From positions 58,505-122,504 of the forward strand of contig CAXHCA010000002.1 of NCBI GenBank assembly GCA_964015035.1: DNA of 64,000 nucleotides, given 5' to 3'. Positions within the stretch are counted from its first letter, which is position 1. Each line of letters starts with the position of its first letter. A program made the position numbers and the translations under genes. Of the stretch, positions 16,632 through 25,000 are shown one piece after another. Source of the stretch: BQJU01 sp964015035 (GTDB lineage Bacteria; Bacteroidota; Bacteroidia; Chitinophagales; Saprospiraceae). Below the pieces are notes generated by a model that was not told the DNA's origin, ran no database searches, and saw only the letters and a list, made by a program, of their open reading frames with translations.

Positions 16632-17321
16632 ATGGCCTTGATACTCAATATAGAAACGGCAACGGATATCTGCTCAGTGGGATTGTCACAAGATGGTCAG
16701 CCCATTTTCCGTAAGGATGCCTCCGGCACTTTTCAGCACGCCAGTCAAATTACCCTCTTGGTGGAGGCTTGCGCCAATGCTGCCGATATTCAACTGGCGG
16801 ACCTGGATGCAGTGGCCGTATCGGCTGGCCCGGGGTCCTACACGGGCTTGCGGGTAGGCACCTCTACGGCCAAAGGCATTTGTTATGCCTTAGACAAACC
16901 ATTGTTGGCCATTCCTACGCTGGAGACTTTGGCTCATGCTGCTCATTTGGTGCAACCGGGAGAAGCCTATTTCATCCCGATGATCGATGCTCGCCGGATG
17001 GAGGTCTATACTGCCGTTTTTGACCAAACCACCAACGCACTAAGCGAAACGGAAGCCAAAATTATCGATGAAGCCGCTTTTGAGGAATGGCGTACCCAGG
17101 GAAAACCCATTTTCCTTTGTGGAGATGGAGCCGAAAAATGCCGCGCGATCCTCAATGATCCTATTTTTCAATATCTCCCCATCCTCTGTTCTGCCGATCA
17201 TTTGGCAGCATTGGCGGAAAAAGCCTTTCAAAAAAAGCAGTTTGCTGATGTCGCCTATTTTTCCCCTTTTTACCTAAAACCTCCCAATATTACCAAGTCA
17301 AAAAAGAACATTTTGGGGTGA
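16632..17321 (+). CDS. tsaB: TsaB, tRNA t6A synthesis accessory protein
   Basis: Partner of TsaD in forming threonylcarbamoyl-adenosine at tRNA position 37. ATG at 16632 gives 229 residues starting MALILNIETATDICSVGLSQ, the actin-like ASKHA start; SAGPGSYTGLRVGTSTAKG is the hallmark segment, followed by IPTLETLAHAA and IDARRMEVYTAVF. An upstream TTG would add 13 residues with no family match and overlaps the promoter. Confidence 0.95.
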   Translation: MALILNIETATDICSVGLSQDGQPIFRKDASGTFQHASQITLLVEACANAADIQLADLDAVAVSAGPGSYTGLRVGTSTAKGICYALDKPLLAIPTLETLAHAAHLVQPGEAYFIPMIDARRMEVYTAVFDQTTNALSETEAKIIDEAAFEEWRTQGKPIFLCGDGAEKCRAILNDPIFQYLPILCSADHLAALAEKAFQKKQFADVAYFSPFYLKPPNITKSKKNILG

Positions 17322-17752
17322 AATCAATAATATTCTAAGAAATACATATACGAAATGCTCTTTTCAAACGTTCTGGTAAAAGTAAAAACAAACATCCTAG
17401 CTATCTACGACACTCACACCTGTGATTTTTTTTTACATCACACTTGCCCTACAGCTATTTAAGTGCCTGTTTCGAAGTCAAACTTTGGCATCAAAACCAG
17501 CACTAAGCATCTGATCAATAAACGCTTGTACCTTTTGAATTAAGCCGCACTATTCGTCAGGGATAGATGGTGATCTGCTACCAGAATCTTTTGGAAGAGT
17601 ATAGATTAATATATTTTTATTATGTAAATATTTTTCCTATTTTTGTTTAAGGATCAGCACATTTACAGTTGATAAATAGCGCTAATATTATTTGGTACGG
17701 TATTTGAAACAAGAATTATGAACAAATTTGTTAATCTCTTAAAAACATCAAA
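17322..17752. other. 431 bp intergenic region upstream of a regulator gene
   Basis: No coding frame. TTAAGTGCCTGTTTCGAAG (from 17459) is a family A half-site. TATTTTTG at 17638-17645 is a perfect -7 element (only TTT at the -33 place), with about 100 nt to the arsR start. AACAAATTTGTT (17721-17732), a perfect 12-bp palindrome 20 bp before the ATG, could be an operator for the regulator itself. Confidence 0.45.
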
Positions 17753-18091
17753 ATGAGAAAGCAAAAAAACGAGACCGTCGTTTTAAAGAAGGGTAAAAGC
17801 GACATTCAGCTCGACTATGCTGAGTTGCGAAAGGCGGTATTGGTGTTGCGTGCAATAAACCACAAACTACGTCAACGAATTATCGACTTGCTGGAAGAGC
17901 ACGAAAGCATGACTGTTACTGATATTTACATCAAACTACGCTTAGAGCAATCTGTAGCCTCCCAGCATCTGGCTATTTTGCGCCGGGCCGGGGTGGTCAT
18001 CACCGACCGTCAAGGCAAGTTTATACACTATTCCCTAGACCGGAGCCGATTGTTGCAAATTTCCAAACTAATTGAAGAATTGGCAGCCTAA
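17753..18091 (+). CDS. ArsR-family winged-helix transcriptional regulator
   Basis: 112 residues. Winged helix-turn-helix with LRAINHKLRQRIIDLLEE, then recognition helix region RLEQSVASQHLAILRRAGVV and wing TDRQGKFIHYSLD. There is no cysteine anywhere and no CxC or C-C pair in the metal-sensing places, so it is probably not a metal sensor of the ArsR/SmtB kind. A very similar gene follows after 206 bp. No transporter or enzyme that it might control is next to it. Confidence 0.9.
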   Translation: MRKQKNETVVLKKGKSDIQLDYAELRKAVLVLRAINHKLRQRIIDLLEEHESMTVTDIYIKLRLEQSVASQHLAILRRAGVVITDRQGKFIHYSLDRSRLLQISKLIEELAA

Positions 18092-18181
18092 CATGAACGA
18101 ATGGGGTCCTATCCCTCTCACAAAATACCCCCTGTTAAGGGGACTGATCTGCCCGGCGGCATTGATCGGTAAAAAACACAC

Positions 18182-18218
18182 AAAATGCTGTAAATCAATC
18201 TGATTTACAGCATTTTTT
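18182..18218. terminator. Strong hairpin terminator between the two arsR genes
   Basis: AAAATGCTGTAAATCA (18182-18197) and TGATTTACAGCATTTT (18201-18216) form a perfect 16-bp stem with a 3-nt loop, followed by T residues. The A and T flanks allow action on either strand. Confidence 0.85.
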
Positions 18219-18297
18219 ATTTTGCAACTTTGAAAAAATAAAAATAAAACGCATATTTGCTGATATATTTTGATCGACATACTATAACTACACAACT

Positions 18298-18606
18298 ATG
18301 AGAAAAGCAAGAGTTGACATCAACAACGACAAACTCCATTCGTCCTCGGAGTTGTTGCGGGCCTTGGCTCACCCCTTGCGGTTGAAAATTTTATCCTTTA
18401 TCGACCGCAACCAAACCATCAATGTAAACAAGATTTACAACACGCTCAATCTGGAGCAATCCATTACTTCCCAGCACCTTCGCATTTTAAGAGTAGCGGG
18501 ACTGGTATTGACCGAGCGCGATGGAAAATTTATCCACTACAGCCTTGATTATGATCGCATTGGCAATACCATCAAAGCCATTCGCTCTTTCATCGAGCAG
18601 GATTAA
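18298..18606 (+). CDS. ArsR-family winged-helix transcriptional regulator (paralogue)
   Basis: 102 residues, close in sequence to the preceding gene: NLEQSITSQHLRILRVAGLV and TERDGKFIHYSLD match segment for segment. It starts with LLRALAHPLRLKILSFI, the standard ArsR opening. Again no cysteines. Both genes have their own terminator, so they are separate units from a duplication. A possible role is a paired regulatory switch, but that is only inference. Confidence 0.9.
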   Translation: MRKARVDINNDKLHSSSELLRALAHPLRLKILSFIDRNQTINVNKIYNTLNLEQSITSQHLRILRVAGLVLTERDGKFIHYSLDYDRIGNTIKAIRSFIEQD

Positions 18607-18624
18607 ATTTTTCGTCACCAAAGC

Positions 18625-18664
18625 AAAAAACCGGTGTCAGTGAAAGCTGGCACCGGTTTTTTGT
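18625..18664 (+). terminator. Terminator of the second arsR gene
   Basis: AAAAAACCGGTGTCAG (18625-18640) pairs with CTGGCACCGGTTTTTT (18647-18662, one bulge), followed by more T. 18 bp after the stop. Confidence 0.9.
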
Positions 18665-18675
18665 TTTTGCAGCGA

Positions 18676-18750
18676 AAAAATAGCCGAAAAGAGGTTCCAA
18701 AACCTGAAATTTGCAGCCCAAAGTTTGACCTCGAAACATGCTCTTATGAG
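18676..18750. repeat. Family A repeat with long shared interior
   Basis: The stretch AATAGCCGAAAAGAGGTTCC... matches the segment at 34852-34895 (AATAGTCGAAAAGAGATTCC...) almost base for base over about 40 bp, then ends with the half-site GACCTCGAAACATGCTCTTA. This shows that the repeat includes more than its terminal half-sites. Confidence 0.65.
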
Positions 18751-18854
18751 CACTCCTTGGCGATTACAAAAAAAAAGCCATCACACCCGAGTGTAACGGC
18801 ATATATCAGACTTAACATTGCAGTCAGTTTTCTTCTCGCGTAGGCGTATTTGCC

Positions 18855-19508
18855 CTAGGCGATCTGCTTTTCAACTTGGCGGCTCATCAGCTCCTGCTCA
18901 TTGAGTTTGCCGAAGCTGTATCCCAACGCACTAAAGTGCTCAAGGACTCTGGGCAGCACATAGCTAAGTTTGTCCTCCGCCTTGAGACTATCGTGAAATA
19001 CGACGATAGAACCAGGGCCGGCATTGTTGATTACATTGTCCAGGCATTGTTCGGGAGTGATATTGGGATCAAAATCCCCACTCAGTACGTCCCACATCAC
19101 AATCCGATAATGGCGTTGGAGAAACTGTGCCTGACGGGGCTTCAATTGCCCGTAAGGAGGTCTGAACAGCACAGAATTGACCATGTGTGCACAGTGTCGG
19201 ATGTTGTGGAAATAAGGTAAATTGTCGGAAGCCCACCCATTGAGATGATTAAAGGTGTGGTTGCCAACTGCGTGACCTCTCTCGACCACCTGGTTGAATA
19301 CTTCCGGATGTTTGCGGATGTTATCGCCTACGCAGAAAAAGGTAGCCTTGGCATCATACTGTTCCAACTGATCAAGTACCCAAGGAGTTACCTCAGGAAT
19401 AGGACCATCGTCGAAGGTAAGAAAAAGCTCTTTTTCATCCGTAGGGATGCGCCAGGTAAAATTGGGAAAAAGGTTCTGGATTAATTTGGGGGTTTTGACT
19501 AGGTACAT
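18855..19508 (-). CDS. Polysaccharide deacetylase (NodB) family protein
   Basis: 217 residues. CE4 motifs in order: TFDDGP (catalytic Asp and metal Asp), NHTFNH (HxxxH metal ligands), RPPYGQLKP, WDVLSGDFD and VFHDS. All are present, so metal-dependent N- or O-deacetylation of a glycan is likely. No signal peptide is evident, although the N-terminus YLVKTPKLIQNLFPNFTW is the usual start of Bacteroidota homologues. Single gene. Confidence 0.94.
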   Translation of the reverse strand: MYLVKTPKLIQNLFPNFTWRIPTDEKELFLTFDDGPIPEVTPWVLDQLEQYDAKATFFCVGDNIRKHPEVFNQVVERGHAVGNHTFNHLNGWASDNLPYFHNIRHCAHMVNSVLFRPPYGQLKPRQAQFLQRHYRIVMWDVLSGDFDPNITPEQCLDNVINNAGPGSIVVFHDSLKAEDKLSYVLPRVLEHFSALGYSFGKLNEQELMSRQVEKQIA

Positions 19509-19630
19509 AATGGTTTTGGATTAATGTTCATGGATTAATAAAATTGTTCAATTTGGATATTTCTCATATACAGTGCTTCATAATCGGTTTTACTTACCTA
19601 GGGCCTAATGGGCCAATTGTTATTGTCGAT

Positions 19631-19674
19631 TCTTTGACAAGACTCATCATCAAGTGTCAAAGAACACTTTTTTT
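19631..19674 (+). terminator. Hairpin with T tract upstream of gltX
   Basis: TCTTTGACA (19631-19639) and TGTCAAAGA (19655-19663) form a perfect 9-bp stem; ACACTTTTTTT follows. No plus-strand gene ends here, so it may attenuate an upstream transcript or be a relic. The surrounding spacer 19509-19937 (429 bp) has no coding frame. Confidence 0.45.
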
Positions 19675-19727
19675 CTTTACCGGGGGATAGCGCAAAAATC
19701 TTTACTGGGGAGCTTGTTGAAATTCTT

Positions 19728-19812
19728 TAACTTTGCGGTCCAGTTACTGAAATTGCATACTTAACTGAGGGTTGGAGACTTCGTTTGTTTTAGAAACGAA
19801 CGTATAGTCAAC
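19728..19812 (+). promoter_or_regulatory. gltX promoter -7 element and leader hairpin
   Basis: TAACTTTG at 19728-19735 is a perfect -7 element, with CTG 20 bp before it in place of TTG. The predicted leader is about 195 nt. It holds a hairpin with TTCGTTT (19780-19786) pairing AAACGAA (19794-19800) and an outer GACT/AGTC extension to about 19812. No T-box sequence is recognisable. Confidence 0.4.
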
Positions 19813-19937
19813 GAGAAATGCTGCCTATATGTTGGTATTTTTTGCAATTTTTTTAATTTTTTTTGCAATAGCGGTTTTTTATCGAACAATTTGCCTTTCA
19901 AAGGCACTTTTAACCAAAAAAGAAAATAATTATCCGA

Positions 19938-21482
19938 ATGGAAAATATCAGGGTCCGATTTGCACCAAGCCCGACGGGGGCACTACATATAGGCGGAGTA
20001 CGCACTGCGCTTTACAATTACCTGCTGGCCAAAAAACACCACGGCACCTTTATTCTACGAATTGAAGATACCGATCAGACTCGCTATGTGGATGGTGCGG
20101 AAGACTACGTCATCGAAGCCTTGCGTTGGTGTGGTTTAACGCCCGACGAAGGCCCCGGTTTTGGTGGCGACTACGGCCCTTATCGTCAATCGGATCGAAA
20201 GGCTATTTATTTGGAGCATGCCCAAAAACTAATCGAAAACGGCAAAGCTTATTATGCTTTTGATACACCGGAAGAACTCAATGCCCAACGCGAAGCCGAA
20301 AAAGCTAAAGGCAATCATTCATTTAAATATGACTCCAGCACACGTGGAGCCATGCGCAACAGCCTCTCTCTCTCGGAACAAGAAGTCAATCAATTGTTGG
20401 CAGACAATACACCTTACACCATTCGTCTGTTGGTGCCCTCCGATGAGGTCATCCGTATTCAGGACATGGTGCGCGGAGAAGTAGTCTTTCAGAGCAATGA
20501 GCTAGACGACAAAGTATTGTTGAAGACCGATGGTATGCCAACTTACCACCTCGCCAATATCGTGGATGATCATTTGATGAAGATCACCCACGTCATACGC
20601 GGAGAGGAATGGCTGCCCAGTACTGCTCACCATGTGCTGTTGTACCGCGCCTTTGGCTGGGAAAGTAGCATGCCGCAATTTGCTCATTTGCCACTCATTC
20701 TCAAACCCAACGGCAAAGGAAAATTGAGCAAGCGCGATGGCCTTAAATTAGGGATCCCCGTATTCCCACTTTCCTGGGAAGGCGATACGCCCGAAGATTC
20801 TTTCCCCGGCTTTCGCGAATTTGGTTTTGACCCCAAGGCAGTCACCAATTTTCTCGCATTCCTGGGCTGGAACCCAGGTACGGAGCAAGAAATTTTCTCA
20901 TTGGACGAATTGGCGACAGCCTTTTCTGTAGAAAAAATCGGTAAAGCAGGTGCTCGCTTTGACTTTGACAAAGCCCGCTGGTACAATCAACAGTACATTA
21001 TGGCCACAGATGACGCACAATTGGCCAAGACGATCCGCCCCTGGATTGAAGCGCAGGGATTTCAACCAACTGATGAATACCTGACGACCTTTTGTGGATT
21101 AATGAAGGAACGGGTGGTTCTTTTTTCGGACTTTTGGGAGAGTGGGTATTATTTCTTTGCCCCGGTACAGGAATATGACACTAAAACCATCCGCAAACGC
21201 TGGAATCCGGCGCAAAAGGACAAGTTCCTTGAGTTGGCAGAAGAATTACAAACATTGCCCGATTATGCCTCAGCAGCGATTGAACAAACGGTGAAGGCCT
21301 TTATGGAAAAATACGAGCTGAAATTTGGCGAGGTATTACCCATTTTGCGCATTGCTGCATCAGGAACAACAAAAGGGCCCTCTATTTTTGACATCATGGC
21401 ATTGCTGGGTAAAGTAGAAGTCCATCAGCGACTTACCCAAGCTTTCGATCTTTTTGATACCTTTGTGAAAGAATCAGCATAA
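19938..21482 (+). CDS. gltX: Glutamyl-tRNA synthetase
   Basis: Charges tRNA-Glu; class I synthetase. 514 residues. HIGH-type motif in RFAPSPTGALHIGGVRTALY and KMSKS-type motif in GKLSKRDGLKLG; LRIEDTDQTR is the family's tRNA-acceptor region. Length and the single catalytic domain fit a GluRS. Whether it is discriminating cannot be read here. A small acidic/basic protein gene follows after 15 bp, likely co-transcribed. Confidence 0.97.
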   Translation: MENIRVRFAPSPTGALHIGGVRTALYNYLLAKKHHGTFILRIEDTDQTRYVDGAEDYVIEALRWCGLTPDEGPGFGGDYGPYRQSDRKAIYLEHAQKLIENGKAYYAFDTPEELNAQREAEKAKGNHSFKYDSSTRGAMRNSLSLSEQEVNQLLADNTPYTIRLLVPSDEVIRIQDMVRGEVVFQSNELDDKVLLKTDGMPTYHLANIVDDHLMKITHVIRGEEWLPSTAHHVLLYRAFGWESSMPQFAHLPLILKPNGKGKLSKRDGLKLGIPVFPLSWEGDTPEDSFPGFREFGFDPKAVTNFLAFLGWNPGTEQEIFSLDELATAFSVEKIGKAGARFDFDKARWYNQQYIMATDDAQLAKTIRPWIEAQGFQPTDEYLTTFCGLMKERVVLFSDFWESGYYFFAPVQEYDTKTIRKRWNPAQKDKFLELAEELQTLPDYASAAIEQTVKAFMEKYELKFGEVLPILRIAASGTTKGPSIFDIMALLGKVEVHQRLTQAFDLFDTFVKESA

Positions 21483-21497
21483 AATCTGTCTTGTAGC

Positions 21498-21683
21498 ATG
21501 GCCAAAAAGAAAAACGAAGAAGAAAAGCCAGATGTACATGATAAATTAAAAGGCTTTGACATCCGAATAAATGAGTTTGGAGAAATCATTTCCAATCTGG
21601 AAGTGGATAAGCTCAATGACTTTCTGGATGACCAGGTGGATGATAAAAAACTCCGCTGGCGCCAACAAGATGAAGAAGAATAG
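21498..21683 (+). CDS. Small conserved hypothetical protein, 61 residues
   Basis: Highly charged: lysine-rich start (MAKKKNEEEKPDV), middle LKGFDIRINEFGEIISNLEV and KLNDFLDDQVDDKKLRW. No hydrophobic segment. Small proteins with this pattern (KLKGFDI... G.I... D.(I/L)N.FL) occur across Bacteroidota in my memory, without a known role. Its position 15 bp after gltX and its codon use support a real gene. Confidence 0.7.
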   Translation: MAKKKNEEEKPDVHDKLKGFDIRINEFGEIISNLEVDKLNDFLDDQVDDKKLRWRQQDEEE

Positions 21684-21731
21684 ACGAATATTTGCCCAAT
21701 TATTTTAAGAAAATACGTTCTTAGACATCTC

Positions 21732-21836
21732 TCCCCGATGTAAAATCGGGATCGAGCTAAAACGTGAATCATGAGTGACCTTGGGAAGCGCTGATTTACG
21801 TTTTAGCTCGACTCTAAATCACGAGATTTGTTTAAA
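21732..21836. repeat. Family B hairpin repeat, copy 1
   Basis: Starts with CCCGATGTAAAATCGGG (21734-21750), itself a small hairpin. Then CGAGCTAAAACGTGAATCA (21753-21771) pairs with TGATTTACGTTTTAGCTCG (21792-21810) with one mismatch. The tail ACTCTAAATCACGAGATTTGT is shared with copy 2 at 35.29-35.40 kb. The rest of the spacer up to the adhesin start (21684-22081) has no supported gene. Confidence 0.75.
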
Positions 21837-21978
21837 AACCAATAAATATTTGGAGAGATTTTAATATTTTGCGGAATCTATCCATAATCCACAAAAACCG
21901 GTATCCCATGAAATTACGACAACTTCCTAAGCGGAGGAGGCTGCTCCTCAGTCATCTGTTATTATCCAACGCTTTTCC

Positions 21979-21986
21979 TAACTTTG
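21979..21986 (+). promoter_or_regulatory. -7 element of the adhesin operon
   Basis: TAACTTTG, a perfect TAnnTTTG, with CTG 20 bp upstream at the -33 place. Predicted leader of about 90 nt before the ATG at 22082. Confidence 0.4.
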
Positions 21987-22081
21987 TAATCAAACCATAA
22001 CAAACACATTGGAAGACACCTGCCCATAAAATAAATGTGTTGATTGCAAAAGTAATCCCTTTATATATAAACATACGGCAT

Positions 22082-25000
22082 ATGAAAAGACGACTACAAC
22101 GCCCAGTGTGGCCAGGTCTTTTAACTTTTGTGAGCTTAATGATTAGTCTGCACTTTGCTACTCCGGTAGTGGCAAACGTGTCACTCAATGAAGCGAACCC
22201 CATCTTTATTGATTCCATTCCCAATGATACAATAGTCGATTGTGTGGGACATTTCCCGGCTCCCGTCACCTTAACGGCGATGGATGATATGGGTAATGAA
22301 TTTGAGGTGACCTCTACAGATTCTCCTGCCATTGGCGAGATCCCCTCCTGTACGGGAGCAACGATAACCCGCACCTGGGTGGCCGATGATGGCAATGGCC
22401 AAATAACGACGGTAACTCGTACCATAGAAATCTTACCCGATACGCAAGGGCCGGTGATGCCAGGACCAGAAGTAAGGGATACCGTGAGCTGTGAGCTCAG
22501 TGGCCTCGATGCAATGGCCAATCCTTTGCGTTTTGATGCATGGTTTAATGGGGTATTCTTAAATGTATCCACCAATGCGATGGATAGTTGTTCTTCAGTA
22601 ATCGACATTACCCATGATGCGCCTATGGCTTATGAAAATGACTGCGGCACACTCACGGTCACTTTCACAATTACTGATGAATGTATGAATGAGACCCAGT
22701 GGCAAGCCTTTTATACCGTTATTGATACTGTCGCTCCGGTGCTCAATGGTTTACCGGTAGATACCCTCTATCTCAATTGTGAAGACCCGGTACCAAACGC
22801 ACCTGTGGTGACGGCGACGGACAATTGCGCCGGGATGTTAACGCCCACTTTCGTGGAAAACAGCCTGCAAGACACCGCCATTACCTGTAACTATTTTGAA
22901 TATTTCATTTTCCGAACCTGGAGTGCAACAGACAACTGCGGCAATACCACCGAATTTGAGCAGGTCATCATCATCAATGACGATACTGCTCCTACTTTTT
23001 CGGCACCACCGGCATTGACGATCAATTGCTCCGATGACCCTAATGACCTGGGATTAACAGGCATGATCGTCGGTCTGTCGGACAATTGTACCCCACTTGA
23101 TTCTATCGAAGTATCGTATTCCGATGTCGGTACAGATACCATCTGTGATTACAGCTATACCATCTTGCGGACCTGGGAAGCACGCGACCTTTGCGGCAAT
23201 ATTACCGTAAGGCAACAATCCATCATGGTGGAAGATAATGAAGCGCCAACCTTCACGGTACCCGCTGATATTACCATCAATTGTGATCAAGCTGCCGAAA
23301 TTGCCATTACCGGTCAACCCACCGATGTATTGGACAATTGTGACCCCGACCCGATGGTCACCATGGAGGATGTTGTGAGTGACGGTAGTTGTCCCAATGA
23401 GTATACCATTGCTCGCACCTGGACGGTGACTGATGCTTGTGGTCAAGCCACCAATTTGGTGCAAACCATTACCGTCATCGATGAGGTATTGCCCGTTTTT
23501 GCCAATGCTCCTCAAAATTTAATCCTCAACTGTATCGATACCCTCGATATTCAGGAGGCCTTTACCAATTGGGTCAATAATCGCGCTGGCGCCTCAGCCA
23601 CTGATAATTGTAGTCTGGAAGAAGACCTGACCTGGACCGTTTTCAATGCCGGCACCATGGATGCGCCAAGTCTGCCGGGCCCTGTTTGCCCATCTCCTAG
23701 CGATACGGTCCGTCAGCAAATGGTAGATGTCACGGTTGCCGATGAGTGTGGCAATACGCAAACCATGACTGCGCTATTTGCTGTCATTGACCAGGTGGCT
23801 CCCGAGATTCGTGAATGTCCGGATGGTTCGATCGTTCCCACTGATCCAGGTCTTTGTGAAGCTACTTATACGCTCATCCCTCCGGTAATCGAAGATGCCT
23901 GTGCCGAAAGTTTTTCTACAGAAATGCTCTCCGGGAGTGCTATGCTTACTAGTCAGGCTATGCCCGGCCAGGAAGAAATGACCCCGGTAGATACCATTAC
24001 CATTGACCTGACCTCCGCCCTCCCTCTACCGATCAATGCCCTGGGAGAAGGCTCATTAACGGTCAGTTTGATTGGTGTTGATGCCGAAGCGCCTACCGAG
24101 TACTTCAATGTATATGGAGAAGATGGCTCTTTCCTGGGGATTACGGCTAGTACCCCCGGTCAATGCCAGAATTCTGATACCTTATTGACCATCACGGCCA
24201 CCCAGATCAATACCTGGATGACAGATGGCACCATGACGATCACCTTGGCCCCTAATATACCCAACGACCCTCGCTTTGCCGTCAACCAAATATGTGCTCC
24301 CGTAGGCAGTGTTGCTTTAGATCTATCCTTCACGGTCAAGAACTTTGGAGGTATTGTTTATGAATACCAAATCGACACCGATGCCAGAGTCGCAGTAGAT
24401 CCCATTGCACCGGTCGATGTGACACTGACCCAGGGCGACCATGTCATTAAATATTTTGCGACCGATTGCGCTGGAAATATCGATAGTTGTTCTTATTCTG
24501 TAACCGTACGCGATCAGGAAGCTCCAATGATTGATTGCCCGGCCGATTTTGTTGTTAACCTGGCTGAAGATTCATGTACGGTCACTCTGGATATTCCATT
24601 GCCACTTGCAGCAACCGACAACTGTGCGGTTTATGATGAATATACTCAAACCGTACCTGGTGATACAGCATCGGCCTACTTGACCTTTGCTTATGATCCT
24701 AATCTCACGGATTATTTGCCGGAGGTGCGCACCCTTAATTTTACCGGCGTAGCGGCCAATGCCTTTGGCCCGGTCCAGTTGAAGCTAGACTTGAAGGGTA
24801 ACTTTAATGATGTGAATGCTTTCTTCATCATACGGGGCGAATCGGGGGTCACTCTAGGTAATACCTTGGGTAGTGGTGCCAGTTGTAACACCCCCGGACA
24901 AAAGACCATCACCATCAGTACGGCTCAATTTAATGAGTGGGCCGCTGACGGAGTCCTTACCTTAACTGCCCAACCGAATAACATTCCAGTCCCGCCCGGC

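Noticed and set aside
21908..22000. A 30-codon frame before the adhesin gene
   Set aside because: It overlaps the predicted promoter element and has no conserved features.
22037..22081. An earlier in-frame ATG for the large adhesin
   Set aside because: It adds 15 residues before MKRRLQRP that would weaken the signal peptide; ATG at 22082 gives a standard signal sequence.
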